Origin: Bufo bufo
Lineage: Eukaryota > Chordata > Amphibia > Anura > Bufonidae
Length of the DNA: 64,000 nucleotides
Direction of reading: 5' to 3'
Assembly (NCBI RefSeq): GCF_905171765.1
Contig: NC_053390.1
Location: 505,830,301 to 505,894,300, forward strand
Part shown: one piece after another, positions 1 to 11,309 of the stretch
How the letters are laid out: every line of letters starts with the position of its first letter
Numbering within the stretch: the first letter of the stretch is position 1
Position numbers and translations under genes: made by a program
The notes under the pieces: generated by a model
Told to the model about the DNA's origin: nothing
Seen by the model: only the letters and a program-made list of their open reading frames with translations
Databases searched by the model: none

Positions 1-240
1 CAGAAGGCTTTTCTGGCAGAGAACAGCCTGCCAGAGCACTCTGGATCAGGCATAGCCAGATGTTACCAAATACCCTCTGGCCCCTTTGACTATAATGGGG
101 TAATCCTGGCATATTTGCCAGATAGCAGCTGGGTTTCTACCAAATCCCATTATAGCCTATGGTGGGCGGCAGGTACGTGGTAATTTCTAGCTATGCTGGA
201 TCTAGAGAGCTCCAGATCCTGTTCTCTGCTGGAATAGACT
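1..240. mobile_element. Palindromic MITE (imperfect inverted repeat)
   Basis: The first ~75 bases (about 12-75) and the last ~65 (about 172-238) are imperfect reverse complements of each other. Both arms carry the CAGAGAACAG-type motif and a GATC(A/C)(G/A)GCATAG core, and both end in a TTACCA motif. There is no coding capacity. The left end may lie outside the window, so no target duplication can be checked. The superfamily is unknown. Confidence 0.6.
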
Positions 241-699
241 GACGTAGAGCTGTAACACTAGTATGAAACTAGCTTAATACAGAAAGATAAATAGGATCTG
301 ACTTTTTTAGTGTGATATTCTATAGGCGACTCACTTAACATACTCACTAGTGATGGACAAACATCGGCCGGGACAGTTCGCGAACGCGATCGCGCAAATG
401 AAATCAAGTTCGCGGCGGGCCCCATTCACTTTAATGGCAGGCGAACCTGAAAAACCTTCAGCTCATATTTGCAGCCACCAAATACTTAGTAAAAGTGTAC
501 AAATAGTCCCACAACATGGACAGTGACATACTAGAGGGGGATCAATGACAAAAATTCCAACAAAAAATATGTATCTTAATCAGGGGACAATTTAATGCGT
601 CTTAAAGGGAAATTCTCTGAAATGTGCCCTGTTGGAGCCTAGAAATTTTTTATTTTAGGCCACAGGAGTACACGCTTTAAAAATTAGGCATTGACCAGA

Positions 700-1420
700 C
701 ATAAAAGAAATTCTGATTATGTGACTTGAGGAGGTGCATTTTGCGGTCAATGGATAACAATTTTACTGTAGGCCACTGGACTACAGGCCCCAAACATTAG
801 GCATTCACATGACAGAAAAGATCAAGTGATTTTGTGGCTGGAGGTATATTACACGGTCAATGGATATCAATTTTACTGCATACCAGTACAAATACAGTTC
901 AAATACATATGTTTAAAAGAACAAAAAATATAAAATTGAATTAAAAACACGGCTAACGAAATCCCCCCTCTTGAAAAAAACACTCATGATAAAAGTTGAA
1001 ATTCGATAACACGTGGTCGTCACTGGTGTTGAATTCCTCCAAGACCGCAACAATTATTCATTTAGCATACATAAAAGAACAAGTAAGTATGTGGCTGGAG
1101 GTAGATTACACGGTCATTGGATATCAATTTTACAGGAGGCCAGTGTACTACAGGTCCCAAAAATTATGCATTCAGCGCACATAAAAGAACAAGTAAGTAA
1201 GTGGCTGAAGGTAGATTACACGGTCGTTGGATATTAATTTTCCAGCAGGCCAGTGTACTACAGGCCCCAAAAATTATGCATTCAGAGTACATAAAAGAAC
1301 AAGTCAGTATGTGGCTGGAGGTCTATTAGATGGTCAAAGGATATCAATTTTACTGAAGGCCAGTACAAATACAGGTCAAATAAATATGTTTAAAAGAACT
1401 AAAAATATTAAATTGGATTA
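700..1420. repeat. Internal ~110-bp tandem repeats of the hAT element
   Basis: A unit containing GTGGCTGGAGGTAGATTACA, a GGATATCAATTTTAC block and ATAAAAGAACAAGT recurs at about 834, 1091, 1201 and 1311, with a weaker copy near 720. Spacing is ~110 bp in the clean part. A second, longer duplication (AACGAAATCC...CCCTCTTGAAAAAAA) repeats at about 950-1030 and 1430-1510. Short open frames here are artefacts of the repeat. The same unit reappears in reverse at 61260-61400. Confidence 0.8.
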
Positions 1421-1631
1421 AAAACATGGCTAACGAAATCCTCCCTCTTGAAAAAAACCCTAATGATAATAGTTGAAACACGTGGTCATCACAGGTGTTG
1501 AATTCCTCTGAGGCCCAAAACATTAGGCATTCATCGGACAGAAAAGGCCTTTTATGCTGCTCTATTTACCTAAGACCAATATTTGTTCTGGTTGGTGGTG
1601 AATATTTGTGGGCTGGCATGAGGAAATTCAA

Positions 1632-3399
1632 TTAAACGTGGTCGTCACAGGAGTTGAATTCCTCCGAGATCCATGCCTCATTCATTTTTAGAAATGTGAG
1701 GTAGTCCACACTGTCGTGAACTAGACAAGTGCACTTATTGGTCACGATCCCCCCTGCTGCACTGAACCGCCTTTCGGACAGGACACTGGACGAGAGGCAA
1801 ACCAAGAGTTCCATGGCAAATTGTGCCAGCTCTGGCCACAGGTCAAACCTGCACACCCAGTAGTCCAGGGGTTCCTCGCTTCTCAGAGCCTCCACATCGG
1901 CCGTTATCCCGATGTAGTCGGGTACCTGTCGGTTTAGGTGTTCCCTGAGGCAGGATCCGGAGGGTGGCTGTCGATGGGTTGGCTGCAAGAATGATCTCAT
2001 ATCCAAATTGACCAGCACATCTTCAAAACCGCCCTCTTCTTGCATGCGCTGTTGGATTGGTACCCGCAACTGTTTCTCTGTGAATGGAAATTCCTCTGCC
2101 AGTGCCCGCAAAAGCAGAATGCAGCATTTCTCAAAGCAAGGCCTGGAAGAGCTGCATTCTGACAGCCATCTGAAATGGTGGTAACATGTCTGCCATTTTG
2201 TGTTTGTACCGGGGATCTAAGTACGTTGCTTCAAAGTACTGGTCATTGGCCTTTATGCTTTTTATACGGGGGTCCCTCTTCAAACACTGGAGCATGAAGG
2301 CCCCCATTTGCACTAAACTGGAAGCGGTGGACTGGCCTGGCTCCTGCTCATCATCCAGGATAATGTCGTCCTCGGTCTCCTCCCCCCAGCCACGGACAAC
2401 ACCAGGGATCCCATGTTTAAAGCATGCTCTTCTTGCTCCTCCACCACCCCGGCATCATCCTCCTCTGACTCCTCTTCAGACTCCTGTTGACTTGTCTCAG
2501 ATGGAGTAGATCCCCACGGGAATTCATCCAGCATTGCAACTTCCTCATCTTCCTGCTCCTGCTCCTCGACGGCTTGATCAATGACACGATGCAACGCACG
2601 CTCCAGAAAGAAGGCGTAAGGAACGATGTCACTGATGGCACCCTGGCTGTGACTGACCAGTTTGGTGATCTCATCAAATGGCCGCAGAAGTCTGGCGCGG
2701 TGAAAAAAAAACAAGCTCCCCAGAACCTGTCCTGCCGCAGAGTTCGTACAGGTAGTCGTTAACTGCACGTTTCTGCTGGAGCAGCCTATCAAGCATATAC
2801 ATGGTGGAGTTCCATTGCGTCGGGTCACAAATCAGACGTCTGACGGGCAGGTGGTATCGCCGCTGAACGTCAGCAAGGCGAGCCATGGCCGTGTAAGATC
2901 TTCTAAAATGGCTAGAGATATTCCTGGTCTGCCGCAAGACGTCCTGGACTCCGGGGTATTTGGCAATGAATCGCTGCATGACTAAGTTCAGGACGTGTGC
3001 CATGCACGGCATGTGTGTCATTTTGCCCTGTTTCAGCGCGCTCAGCAGATTGGCAGCGTTGTCGCACACCACTTTACCAACTGTCAAATTAAGCGGGGTT
3101 AGCCACTGATCAGTCTGTGACCGCAAAGCTGAAAGGAGTGCAGGACCAGTGTGGCTCTTGGCTTCCAGGCACAACAGCCGCAGCACAGCATGGCAACGTC
3201 TCACCTGGCACGTCGATTAGGTTTTGGGGAGCTTGGGGGGCGCAGCGGAAGAGGCGGTAGCAGTGGAAAAGGTCAGCTGAGGAGGAGACGGAGGATGCAC
3301 TTTCTGCAACTTTCCACTTAGGCTCCGGCCTGGTGCACCTGCCTGACCCTTACCACCCCTGCGGAATGGCCTGCCTCTTCCTCTGCCTGTCATTCTCAA
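1632..3399 (-). pseudogene. hAT transposase, ZBED/Ac-like, frameshifted and internally deleted
   Basis: Read right to left, separate frames give a Pro/Arg-rich N-terminal piece (3217-3399), then a catalytic-core piece (2674-3204) with the hAT signature VCDNAANLL and CMAHVLNLVMQ and a TQWNSTMYML motif. An acidic insertion follows (2313-2828), and the C-terminal dimerisation domain (1632-2111) shows SSSVLSERRFSAAGGIV and LTFLKMN. Hits lie in at least three frames, so several frameshifts are present. No BED zinc finger (paired Cys/His) and no segment with the first catalytic Asp is visible between the N-terminal and core pieces. This suggests an internal deletion near 3205-3216. Family assignment is firm from the dimerisation domain. 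The protein cannot be made. Confidence 0.8.
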
Positions 3400-4037
3400 G
3401 ATGACCCTGTGACAAAAGTCCCTATAGAAGAGCAGTATTTGTGGAAGAAGGTATATAACACCCCTGCTTCAATCAGTTTTTTGGGGGGGCAACTGGTATA
3501 TCACACCAGTAGAAATTATTTGTTCCAATAGCGTTTGGCACTCTGTGTAGCTGCAGTATCGCAGCAGAACCGCACACAACTGCTGCACAATACAAATGCA
3601 CTATAATATACTTTCTATGTTAGAAAGTATATTATAAGTATATTACACCCCTCAGTATGTCACACCTATCGATAGCACACCTATACCAGTCCTTAAAAGG
3701 ACTTTTGTGGCCCTATTAGCTAGCGTTTGGTGTCCCTAACAGTCTGTCCCTGCTCCACACAGCAACCTCTCCCTACACTGGCAAAAGACTGAATGTAAAA
3801 TGGCGGCCAGATCAGGTTTATATATAAGGTAGGGGGTATGTCCATGTGCTGAAACGTCTCAATTGGCTGGCCTGTACCACCTGATGGATGTGTCATGGGT
3901 CAAAGTTCTTCACAATGTAAAATAATATGGCGCCGGCGGACATCGCCATATGTTCGCCCATTCGGCGAATCGCGAATGAGCAAAGTTCGCCGCAAATCGA
4001 CCACCGGGCGAACCACAAGGCCATCTCTAATACTCAC

Positions 4038-6160
4038 AAAACAAAAGCTGCAGCCTAACAGATAATAAAATCAGAAAGACTTCTAGACTGAAAGATTCCT
4101 AGAGTCATGCATTCCACAGAAAGGATGAACTGTTGGATACATTTTTTTTCTCCAATGACATGCCTTGAACTGAATAATGCCCTTAGAAGGCAATGAGTGC
4201 AATTTCAATATGTCAGGTCTCCGCTATACGATTTATAGCTCTCATAGCATCTTACATCTGGCAGTACTTGTCATATTATCTCCCCCCCCCCCCCAAAAAA
4301 AAACAACAACACAACCCTCTCTATAATATGCACCAACATATCAGAATATAATACTGTTTAGGGTCTATATTATACACTAATGACGATATAGATATACACT
4401 AACCAAAACTCATTGCAAAGAGTTGCATAGACAATACCATAGACAAACAATCTCCATAGACAAACACTAGTAGTAGTATGGGCTTTATTTAAGAGCTCAG
4501 TAACTTGTATACATGTATAATCAGAATAATCACACAATAGAAGGGGTTGGTTAGGAATGTTAAAATGAGCATGAGCTTAAAATCTATATATTGACTATCA
4601 TGCCTAATACCGGTCATAAACCAGTGCTGTGTCCACTAATACCTAAAGAGGTAACACTGATAACTGATAAGGATGTAATAAACCTACAAAAATGTGAGAC
4701 ACATTGTACCATTAAAATGTAACTTTAATAATCCATAGAAATTTAAACATATTAGAAACAATTAAAAACATGAAAAGGGCGGCATTACTGGCTAGCATAA
4801 GCACATAATATAGCAAATTGACAGGTAGTGAGAAATAACAATGCTACTATTACATAGAAGGGCACAATGGCACTAGAGACATGTGCATATATCTTAGTAG
4901 GTGATACTAAATGACAATAATGTCAATACATCAAAGCATATAGTGACTATGAAAATCAAGACGTGAAAAAAATCACAGTAGTATAATGTCCCATGAAAAT
5001 AACAGGACTTCATGCAAAATCCGCCAAAAAAAAGGAGGAGGACGGATATTATATGCCAATTCACATGCTCGTGTGCCAAAAATTGCCGAAGCTAAGACAT
5101 CAAACAGTAATATAAAACAAATTACCCATGGCTGATGTTTGACCAGAATGGTGCCCACTGACCCATGTTTCAGCATTCATTCACCAGGGTGTGGCATCAT
5201 TAATGCAAAACACTACATTTAAATTGACCCACAACATTTGTTGTGAAGCATGATCATTCTCATCTGAACCATATTGGTAATGTGAATCATGGCCCAAATA
5301 TCCCCAGAAAGGTGCTTGTCTTCAATTATTGTGTAGAGCCCCAGCAACTGAATGTTTAGTGGAATCAAGTGGAGCGGCAGATGCCACAGGCATTGCCTTC
5401 AGGAGCATCAACGGTTCAGGGCGTATTGACACTGGGGCCGGTCTTAATAAAGTCCTATAGCTGGTGGTGGATCGCCGGAGTTATGAAGAGGTGACGGCCT
5501 CTTCATAACTTCGGTGGATCCTCTGCTAGTTATAAATGTAAGACAGCTTCCTAGTCGTTATTAATAAAAATTATTATTATTAATTATATAGTATGGCAGC
5601 ACAAGAGACTGGAGAGGACATAATGAATGACCAATAAAGACATTTAGTTTTTTGTGCGATATGGCACATCTCAGCCGACCAGTTCCCTTCTGATTTGAAA
5701 CTGACAATTTGTGATGCCCTAAAATTTCTGTGAATTATTATACGTTGTCACAATTATTGTTATCTCATAAATAAGTGGCTTCTAACCTGTATTTATTTAG
5801 CTATTGCAAAACTACAGTTCCACCTTAATCCAGAATCCAGGACCCATTATACATATGACCAGGCACCACTTTATATAGGCCTAATATCAGACTGGCTGTT
5901 ATAAGGCCCTGTTTATATTGACCTTCCCTCTTTATACAGACGTCAGTCCAGGCACAATACGCAAGGCACAATATGCATGATGGCTGCAGTTCACAATAAA
6001 TGGTGCTTGGTGGTTGCAATACATGCTAGGAGGTGCAGTTATCCACGTCGATTCCTGGTCACACTTGGTGGTAGGAAAGATATGAGCATGCTAGGACTTC
6101 GAATAAAAATCATTCACACACAAACACTTCACAAAACTTCAGTCCGGCAAAGGTTATTAT
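4038..6160. other. Unassigned, mostly AT-rich non-coding DNA
   Basis: No gene is supported here. A C-run followed by an A-run lies at about 4280-4305. The longest open frames (60-70 codons near 4894-5176 and 5825-6019) have no recognisable motifs. A short hairpin lies at 5473-5520. The rest shows nothing I can identify; it may be very old repeat. Confidence 0.5.
5473..5520. repeat. Short hairpin (inverted repeat)
   Basis: GAGTTATGAAGAG and CTCTTCATAACTTC face each other around a ~10-base loop, flanked by GGTGGATC on both sides. It looks like the core of a small repeat family, but I cannot see its ends. Confidence 0.5.
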
Positions 6161-6256
6161 TAGAGATGTGTGAACTTTTAAAAAATTCGATTTGGAAGCT
6201 TTGCGGAAGTTCCACAAGCAATTTGATTCTTTATGAATTAATTTGTCATGAATCTA

Positions 6257-7850
6257 CAAACCGGATTCCAAAAAAGTTGGGACACTAAACAAATTGTGAA
6301 TAAAAACTGAATGCAATGATGTGGAGATGGCAAATGTCAATATTTTATTTGTAATAGAACGTAGATGACAGACCAAACATTTAATCCAAGTAAATGTATC
6401 ATTTTAAAGGAAAAATATGTTGATTACAATTTTCACGGTGTCAACAAATCCCCAAAAAGTTGGGACAAGTAGCAATAAGAGGCTGGAAAAAGTAAATTTG
6501 AGCATAACGAAGAGCTGGAAGACCAATTAACACTAATTAGGTCAATTGGCAACATGATTGGGTATAAAAAGAGCTTCTCAGAGTGGTAGTGTCTCTCAGA
6601 AGCCAAGATGGGTAGAGGATCACCAATTCCCACAATGTTGCGCAGAAAGATAGTGGAGCAATATCAGAAAGGTGTTACCCAGCGAAAAATTGCAAAGACT
6701 TTGCATCTATCATCATCAACTGTGCATAACATCATCCGAAGATTCAGAGAATCTGGAACAATCTCTGTGCGTAAGGGTCAAGGCCGTAAAACCATACTGG
6801 ATGCCCGTGATCTCCGGGCCCTTAAACGACACTGCACCACAAACAGGAATGCTACTGTAAAGGAAATCACAGAATGGGCTCAGGAATACTTCCAGAAACC
6901 ATTGTGAGTGAACACAATCCACCGTGCCATCCGCCGTTGCCAGCTGAAACTCTACAGTGCAAAGAAGAAGCCATTTCTAAGCAAGATCCACAAGCTCAGG
7001 CGTTTTCACTGGGCCAGGGATCATCTAAAATGGAGTGTGGCAAAATGGAAGACTGTTCTGTAGTCAGACGAGTCACGATTCGAAGTTCTTTTTGGAAATC
7101 TGGGACGCCATGTCATCCGGACCAAAGAGGACAAGGACAACCCAAGTTGTTATCAACGCTCAGTTCAGAAGCCTGCATCTCTGATGGTATGGGGTTGCAT
7201 GAGTGCGTGTGGCATGGGCAGCTTGCATGTCTGGAAAGGCACCATCAATGCAGAAAAATATATTCAGGTTCTAGAACAACATATGCTCCCATCCAGACGT
7301 CATCTCTTTCAGGGAAGACCCTGCATTTTTTAACAAGATAATGCCAGACCACATTCTGCATCAATCACAACATCATGGCTGCGTAGGAGAAGGATCCGGG
7401 TACTGAAATGGCCAGTCTGCAGTCCAGATCTTTCACCTATAGAGAACATTTGGCGCATCATAAAGAGGAAGGTGCAACAAAGAAGGCCCAAGACGATTGA
7501 ACAGTTAGAGGCCTGTATTAGACAAGAATGGGAGAGCATTCCTATTTCTAAACTTGAGAAACTGGTCTCCTCGGTCCCCAGACGTCTGTTGAGTGTTGTA
7601 AGAAGAAGGGGAGATGCCACACAGTGGTGAAAATGGCCTTGTCCCAACTTTTTAGGGATTTGTTGACACCATGAAATTCTGATTCAACATATTTTTCCCT
7701 TAAAATGGTACATTTTCTCAGTTTAAACTTTTGTTCCGTGATTTATGTTCTATTCTGAATAAAATATTAGAAGTTGGCACCTCCACATCATTGCATTCAG
7801 TTTTTATTCATGATTTGTATAGTGTCCCAACTTTTTTGGAATCCGGTTTG
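6257..7850 (+). mobile_element. Tc1-like transposon, full length with perfect termini
   Basis: The ends are perfect inverted repeats of at least 30 bp (CAAACCGGATTCCAAAAAAG at the left and its complement at the right), flanked by TA at 6255-6256 and 7851-7852. A second, inner copy of the CAAAAAGTTGGGACA motif occurs near 6455 and, inverted, near 7640. This gives the IR/DR arrangement typical of many vertebrate Tc1 elements. The single transposase frame carries three stops. It sits inside an older hAT element (6161-8942), so the Tc1 insertion is the younger event. Confidence 0.95.
6608..7630 (+). pseudogene. Tc1 transposase (DD34E), in-frame nonsense pseudogene
   Basis: The frame runs 1023 bases from ATG to a TGA at 7628 with no frameshift, but it is interrupted by TGA at 6905, TAG at 7061 and TAA at 7331. 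The N-terminal ~100 codons encode the paired-like DNA-binding region (MLRRKIVEQYQKGVTQRKIA, then a GRK-type AT-hook-like stretch). The catalytic core is recognisable after the second stop: SDESRFE supplies the first Asp, QDNARPHSA the second, and SPDLSPIENIW the Glu, with 34 residues between the last two. All three stops can arise by single substitutions. The normal family length is about 340 residues, matching this frame exactly. It is inactive as it stands. Confidence 0.92.
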
Positions 7851-8211
7851 TATATAAATCAGGTATACCCAGGCCACTTTGCTGTAGGATACAATCACAC
7901 GGAGCGGCTATGCTAGTGGTAGGTTGCAGCCATGCTGTGGTGAAGAACCCTGCAGCCATTTAGCCAGCAGTACCATTTTATTTGATAATGAAGACTGCAC
8001 TGTATAGTTGGTCTTCATTGTTAATTGCTGCACGGCACCTTTAATGCAAACATGGGCTGTACCCACTTCTCCAACACCAGCGCTCTCCTGCCCTGAAGGG
8101 GGGAGCCCTTCTTCTGCCATCCGCTTTTCCATTTTTTTTCACATCATCTAATATCGGTGATAATATGTCATCAGGAACATTCAACTCCTCCTCTCTCTTT
8201 TCTAGGACATG

Positions 8212-8425
8212 AAATAAAGAAACTCTGCGGCACTTCCGTGAATGTGCGTTTATTCACCCGGTATCATGCATGCACGGATGATACCGGGCGAATAAACCCA
8301 CTTTCACGGAAGTGCCGTGGAGTTTCTTTATTTTTTGTATTTTTGGGCTTGAGGGCTCACCCTTCAGCCGCTAGCACTCCAGCATTTGCTTGATTTACAG
8401 CGGTGCTCCCTGATTTATTTATTAG
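8212..8425. mobile_element. Short retroposon with 13-bp target duplication and a long hairpin
   Basis: TTTCTAGGACATG occurs immediately left (8199-8211) and right (8426-8438) of this block, the signature of a target-primed insertion. The left ~124 bases (8212-8335) form a strong hairpin: AAATAAAGAAACTC(T/C) at one end, its complement at the other, with GGCACTTCCGTGAA and CACCCGGTATCAT matched across a short loop. The remaining ~90 bases are unpaired and end in TGATTTATTTATTAG. I see no clear poly(A), so orientation is uncertain. It could be a SINE or a 5'-truncated LINE tail. Confidence 0.65.
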
Positions 8426-8950
8426 TTTCTAGGACATGGAGACTTTGAAGGATGATTTGGAAGAAGTAAAGCAAAAGATCAGGATGGTCATCATTAAGAC
8501 CAGGCCTGCCTAAGGGGTGCAGACTGGATGGTATTGGTTGGCATGCTGGCACCGGAATAATAAAGACTTCCATCTTATTGGTACTGAATTACATATCTTA
8601 GTTTATGGCTGATGTAGGAATAAGTAAATGTAGGAATAAATAAATAAAACTGACGCAGAATAAGTCTCCCTGCACTCTCCCTCTCCAATAATCTTCTAGC
8701 GCATGAGCAGCTTCTCCCTGTGCTCAGCTCACAGCAGGGTTTTATAGGGCTGTGACATCACGGGGGATAGCTATCTGCGGACTGGCTGGCTGCACGGCAT
8801 TGTGAGTGATCTTGCGTTCCCGGCCTTGTCTCCTCTACACTTAGTTTTGCTTTGTAACAAGTGCAGCTGCCATTTTAGGAAAACCTGATTCGTTACCACA
8901 AAGCGCAAGGAAATTCAGATTCATTGCAAATGCTCAACACTAGTTATTAG

Positions 8951-9514
8951 CATCATGATTACTACAACCTGGCACAGGTAATTGAAAAAAGTACAACAGT
9001 TATTCCCCAGGAAAAGAAATACCATCTATGCACCTGGCTCTACCCCACCCAAAGAGCTCCCTTAGCTCCCTTCTTACACTTCCTTTCAGTCCACTAATAT
9101 TTCTGGGCCAAACTATCTAAGCCACGTAACAGCGAAAGGACAGCTTGTTTCCTGATATATACTGGTCACCAGCCTATTACAAACTTACTTTCAATTGGGC
9201 ACCGCTGTTCTGGCAATGTTGGCGAAGGGTTTGGCCAGTTTGTGTGACGGTTGCACAGTCATATTGCTAGTAAATCTTCGTGGCCTGCCTGAGCACAGCT
9301 TTACAGACAGGCAGTGAAAATCCATATATTGCAATAATATTCTATTGGAGTTTATGGGACAAGTGATCAGATCACATGTTCAAGTTCCCTAAGGGATATG
9401 AAAATTATAGTGCAAAAAGTAAAAAACCCACAAAGTATTTTTTCCTGTATTGAAATGCAGGCTATGGTAAATTCAATAGGGCCATTAAAAAAACAGCTTG
9501 TCCCGCAAAATATA
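8951..9514. other. Non-coding, with a degenerate interspersed repeat near 9340-9514
   Basis: No gene is visible. The stretch from about 9340 (TGATCAGATCACATGTTCAAG...) to 9514 (AGCTTGTCCCGCAAAATATA...GCCCTCATG) resembles the degenerate repeat at 17890-18340. Both share a TGTTCAAGT motif, A-rich spacers and a CCCTCA(T/G) block. The rest is unassigned. Confidence 0.4.
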
Positions 9515-9606
9515 AGCCCTCATGTGGCTATTTGAATGAACAGGAAGTTAATATCACCTACCATTCCCATTTTATTAAGGTGTATCCATATAAATGGCCC
9601 ACCCTG

Positions 9607-9608
<2 letters not shown>
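9515..9608 (-). mobile_element. Terminal fragment of a Tc1/mariner element
   Basis: Read on the minus strand, this begins TACAGGGTGGGCCATTTATA and continues GGATACACCTTA, a terminus I recognise from a common vertebrate Tc1/mariner family. It runs into AT-repeat DNA on the outer side and has no partner terminus, so it is a solo end or 5' fragment. Confidence 0.55.
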
Positions 9609-9645
<37 letters not shown>

Positions 9646-9650
9646 AAAAA
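9605..9650. repeat. (TA)n microsatellite
   Basis: About 40 bases of TA repeat with small interruptions, directly at the TA end of the mariner fragment. It may have grown from the TA target site. Confidence 0.9.
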
Positions 9651-10044
9651 AGACTGATGTACCAGCCCTAAAAAGGACTTTTTGGGGTGCTGTCAGGACG
9701 CTGTCCTTACAGCAGATGAGTCTGTGGACACAGAACACTGCCCTAGCTAACACTTTCCCTATTAAATCAGCAGCAGCAGCACTGTCCCTCCTCTCACTAA
9801 GAATGCAGCTTCCGAATGAATCCAAAATGGATGCTGTCCAGGAGGTGGGAGGGTCTGGGAGGGAGGGTCTGCTGCTGATTGGCTGGAATGTGTCTGCTGA
9901 CTGTGAGGTACAGGGTCAAAGTTTACACAATGATGACGAATAGGGGGCGGACCGAACATCGCATATGTTCGCCCGCCGCGGCGAACGCGAACAAGCTATG
10001 TTCGCCGTGAACTGTTCGCCGGTGAATAGTTCGGGACATCATTA
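9651..10044 (+). mobile_element. Right-end remnant of hAT subfamily A
   Basis: The block ends in a CG-rich subterminal region (GTTCGCCCG, GGCGAACGCGAAC, GAACTGTTCGCCGG) and the terminus GGGACATCATTA. It aligns with 3690-4029: both contain AAAAGGACTTTT, an ATTGGCTGG block and GGGTCAAAGTT before the CG-rich tail. The left half and transposase are missing, and no matching left target octamer was found. It is a truncated copy. Confidence 0.75.
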
Positions 10045-10661
10045 ATTATCAATAGCTGATTGTATAGCAGTGGCTGTTGATCTATTAAGTAAATGCAAAT
10101 TGTACCTCCAGGTGCCAACCAGTCTGAAAACTAGGTGAGACTCTCCACCTTCTCAGAGGAAGCTCTATTTAACACTGACCTACTAATTACAAGCCATTTG
10201 GGCACACTAATGAAGACCTGGAAGGGAGATATTTGTCACCGCCAGTTCTGTGAGAAGGTCTGGCAGACGTTCTTCTCTACCTCTTGTATGATGTTCTTTG
10301 TTTTGGTTTCACTTTCTCATCTGCTTTCCTTCTGCCAGGTGTCACTTATTTAGACTAATCGTCTTCCTTTATATTCCATCCTGTACTGCCTCACTTTGCG
10401 GTTTATACTACTTCCTGGATGAAGTGTTCACTGCTGGAGGCTGCTTCTGCTGTTTGCTCAGATAAGTCCTTTACTTTATTGTGTTTCCTTGCTGGCTTGA
10501 TTCTAGGTGACCCTGACTCCGTCCGTATTAAGTACAGGGAGCCGGTGGTCGTGTCCCCTCACTATTATAGGGTTTTCAGGTGTCACACAGACTTAGGTAC
10601 GTGGGCATGCAATCGTCTACCATCGAGACGCTTGCATGTGCATGGCAGTCAGGGAGAGCTC

Positions 10662-11309
10662 TGTCACGACCGCTACCCCAGCAGCAGTCGTGTCGCACCA
10701 GACGGAGGGGAAGGGGGACCCTTATCTACGGATGGGAATAGTATGGCCACCCCTGACTAACCCTAAGCTGGCACCTGTCTGCCCTGATACCCTAGATGGG
10801 GTGTGAACCCGTGCGGCGAGCAGGATGCCTAAACCCTCAGTCACCCTAACAAGCCTAGAGTGGGGAAAGGCCGATGGGAGCACTAGTCACCATCACTCAT
10901 GTCTAGGAGAACAGCAGGGGAAGACAGCAACAAACAAACTATGTCAGAGATAGACTTATCCAGTCACGAGCAGAGAAGGCGATCCCAATCACGACAGTCC
11001 ACGCCGGACAAGAGCTCCACAGCAACATCATCAAACGATCTCCTTCAAAGGTCAGAATAGAACTGGAAGTAAGGACTATATCTGGCGATGACTGCAAGTG
11101 AAAGTGAAACTAATATAGTAGCTGGGAGTGGCAGACAGGACTTACCTGAGAAGGATGCCTACAAACTCCCAGTCAGGACAAAAAGGTTCACAAGGTAAAA
11201 CCCAGATGACATACCCTGAACCACGGAGAAAACTCACAAGCTATCGCGAGTAGCAAGTCGCTGCAACCTTCTCCTCCCAGACCTGTCTGGATCAGTCACA
11301 GTCGTGACA
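10662..11309 (-). repeat. 3' LTR of the gypsy element
   Basis: It runs TGTCACGACCGC to CAGTCGTGACA, with an inverted TGTCACGAC/GTCGTGACA at the two ends. It matches the other LTR over its whole length without an indel. The pol stop codon lies 14 bases inside this LTR. Confidence 0.97.

Larger units (their letters stand above)
348..4029 (-). mobile_element. hAT-superfamily DNA transposon (subfamily A), complete ends, broken transposase
   Basis: The element starts TAGTGATGG and ends as the complement of TAGAGATGG, the TAGNGATG terminus expected of hAT elements. It is flanked by a perfect 8-bp target duplication, ATACTCAC, at 340-347 and 4030-4037. Subterminal DNA at both ends is rich in TTCGCG/CGCGAA words, the probable transposase-binding region. 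A degenerate transposase lies on the minus strand (1632-3399), and about 700 bp of internal tandem repeats lie at the left. The right end aligns with the remnant at 9650-10044, so the family has several copies. The ends look competent but the protein is dead, so it could move only if supplied in trans. Confidence 0.9.
6161..8942. mobile_element. hAT-type element (subfamily B), non-autonomous, hosting two nested insertions
   Basis: The left end is TAGAGATGTGTGAAC and the right end is the complement of TAGTGTTGAGCATTTGC. Both are TAGNG(A/T)TG hAT-like termini. Flanking octamers are GTTATTAT (6153-6160) and GTTATTAG (8943-8950), a 7/8 match consistent with an aged 8-bp target duplication. The interior is split by a Tc1 element (6257-7850) and a retroposon (8212-8425). 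Without these the element is about 0.95 kb and has no transposase. Its right half is the inverted counterpart of 32562-33000: both carry a GTCACAGCCCTATAAAA block and an AATCTGAATTTC(C/T)T block. Confidence 0.7.

Noticed and set aside
2186..2762. Plus-strand frames of about 90-107 codons inside the hAT element
   Set aside because: They are antisense shadows of the transposase remnant, which has recognisable hAT motifs.
7330..7647. 105-codon minus-strand frame
   Set aside because: Antisense of the Tc1 transposase catalytic region.
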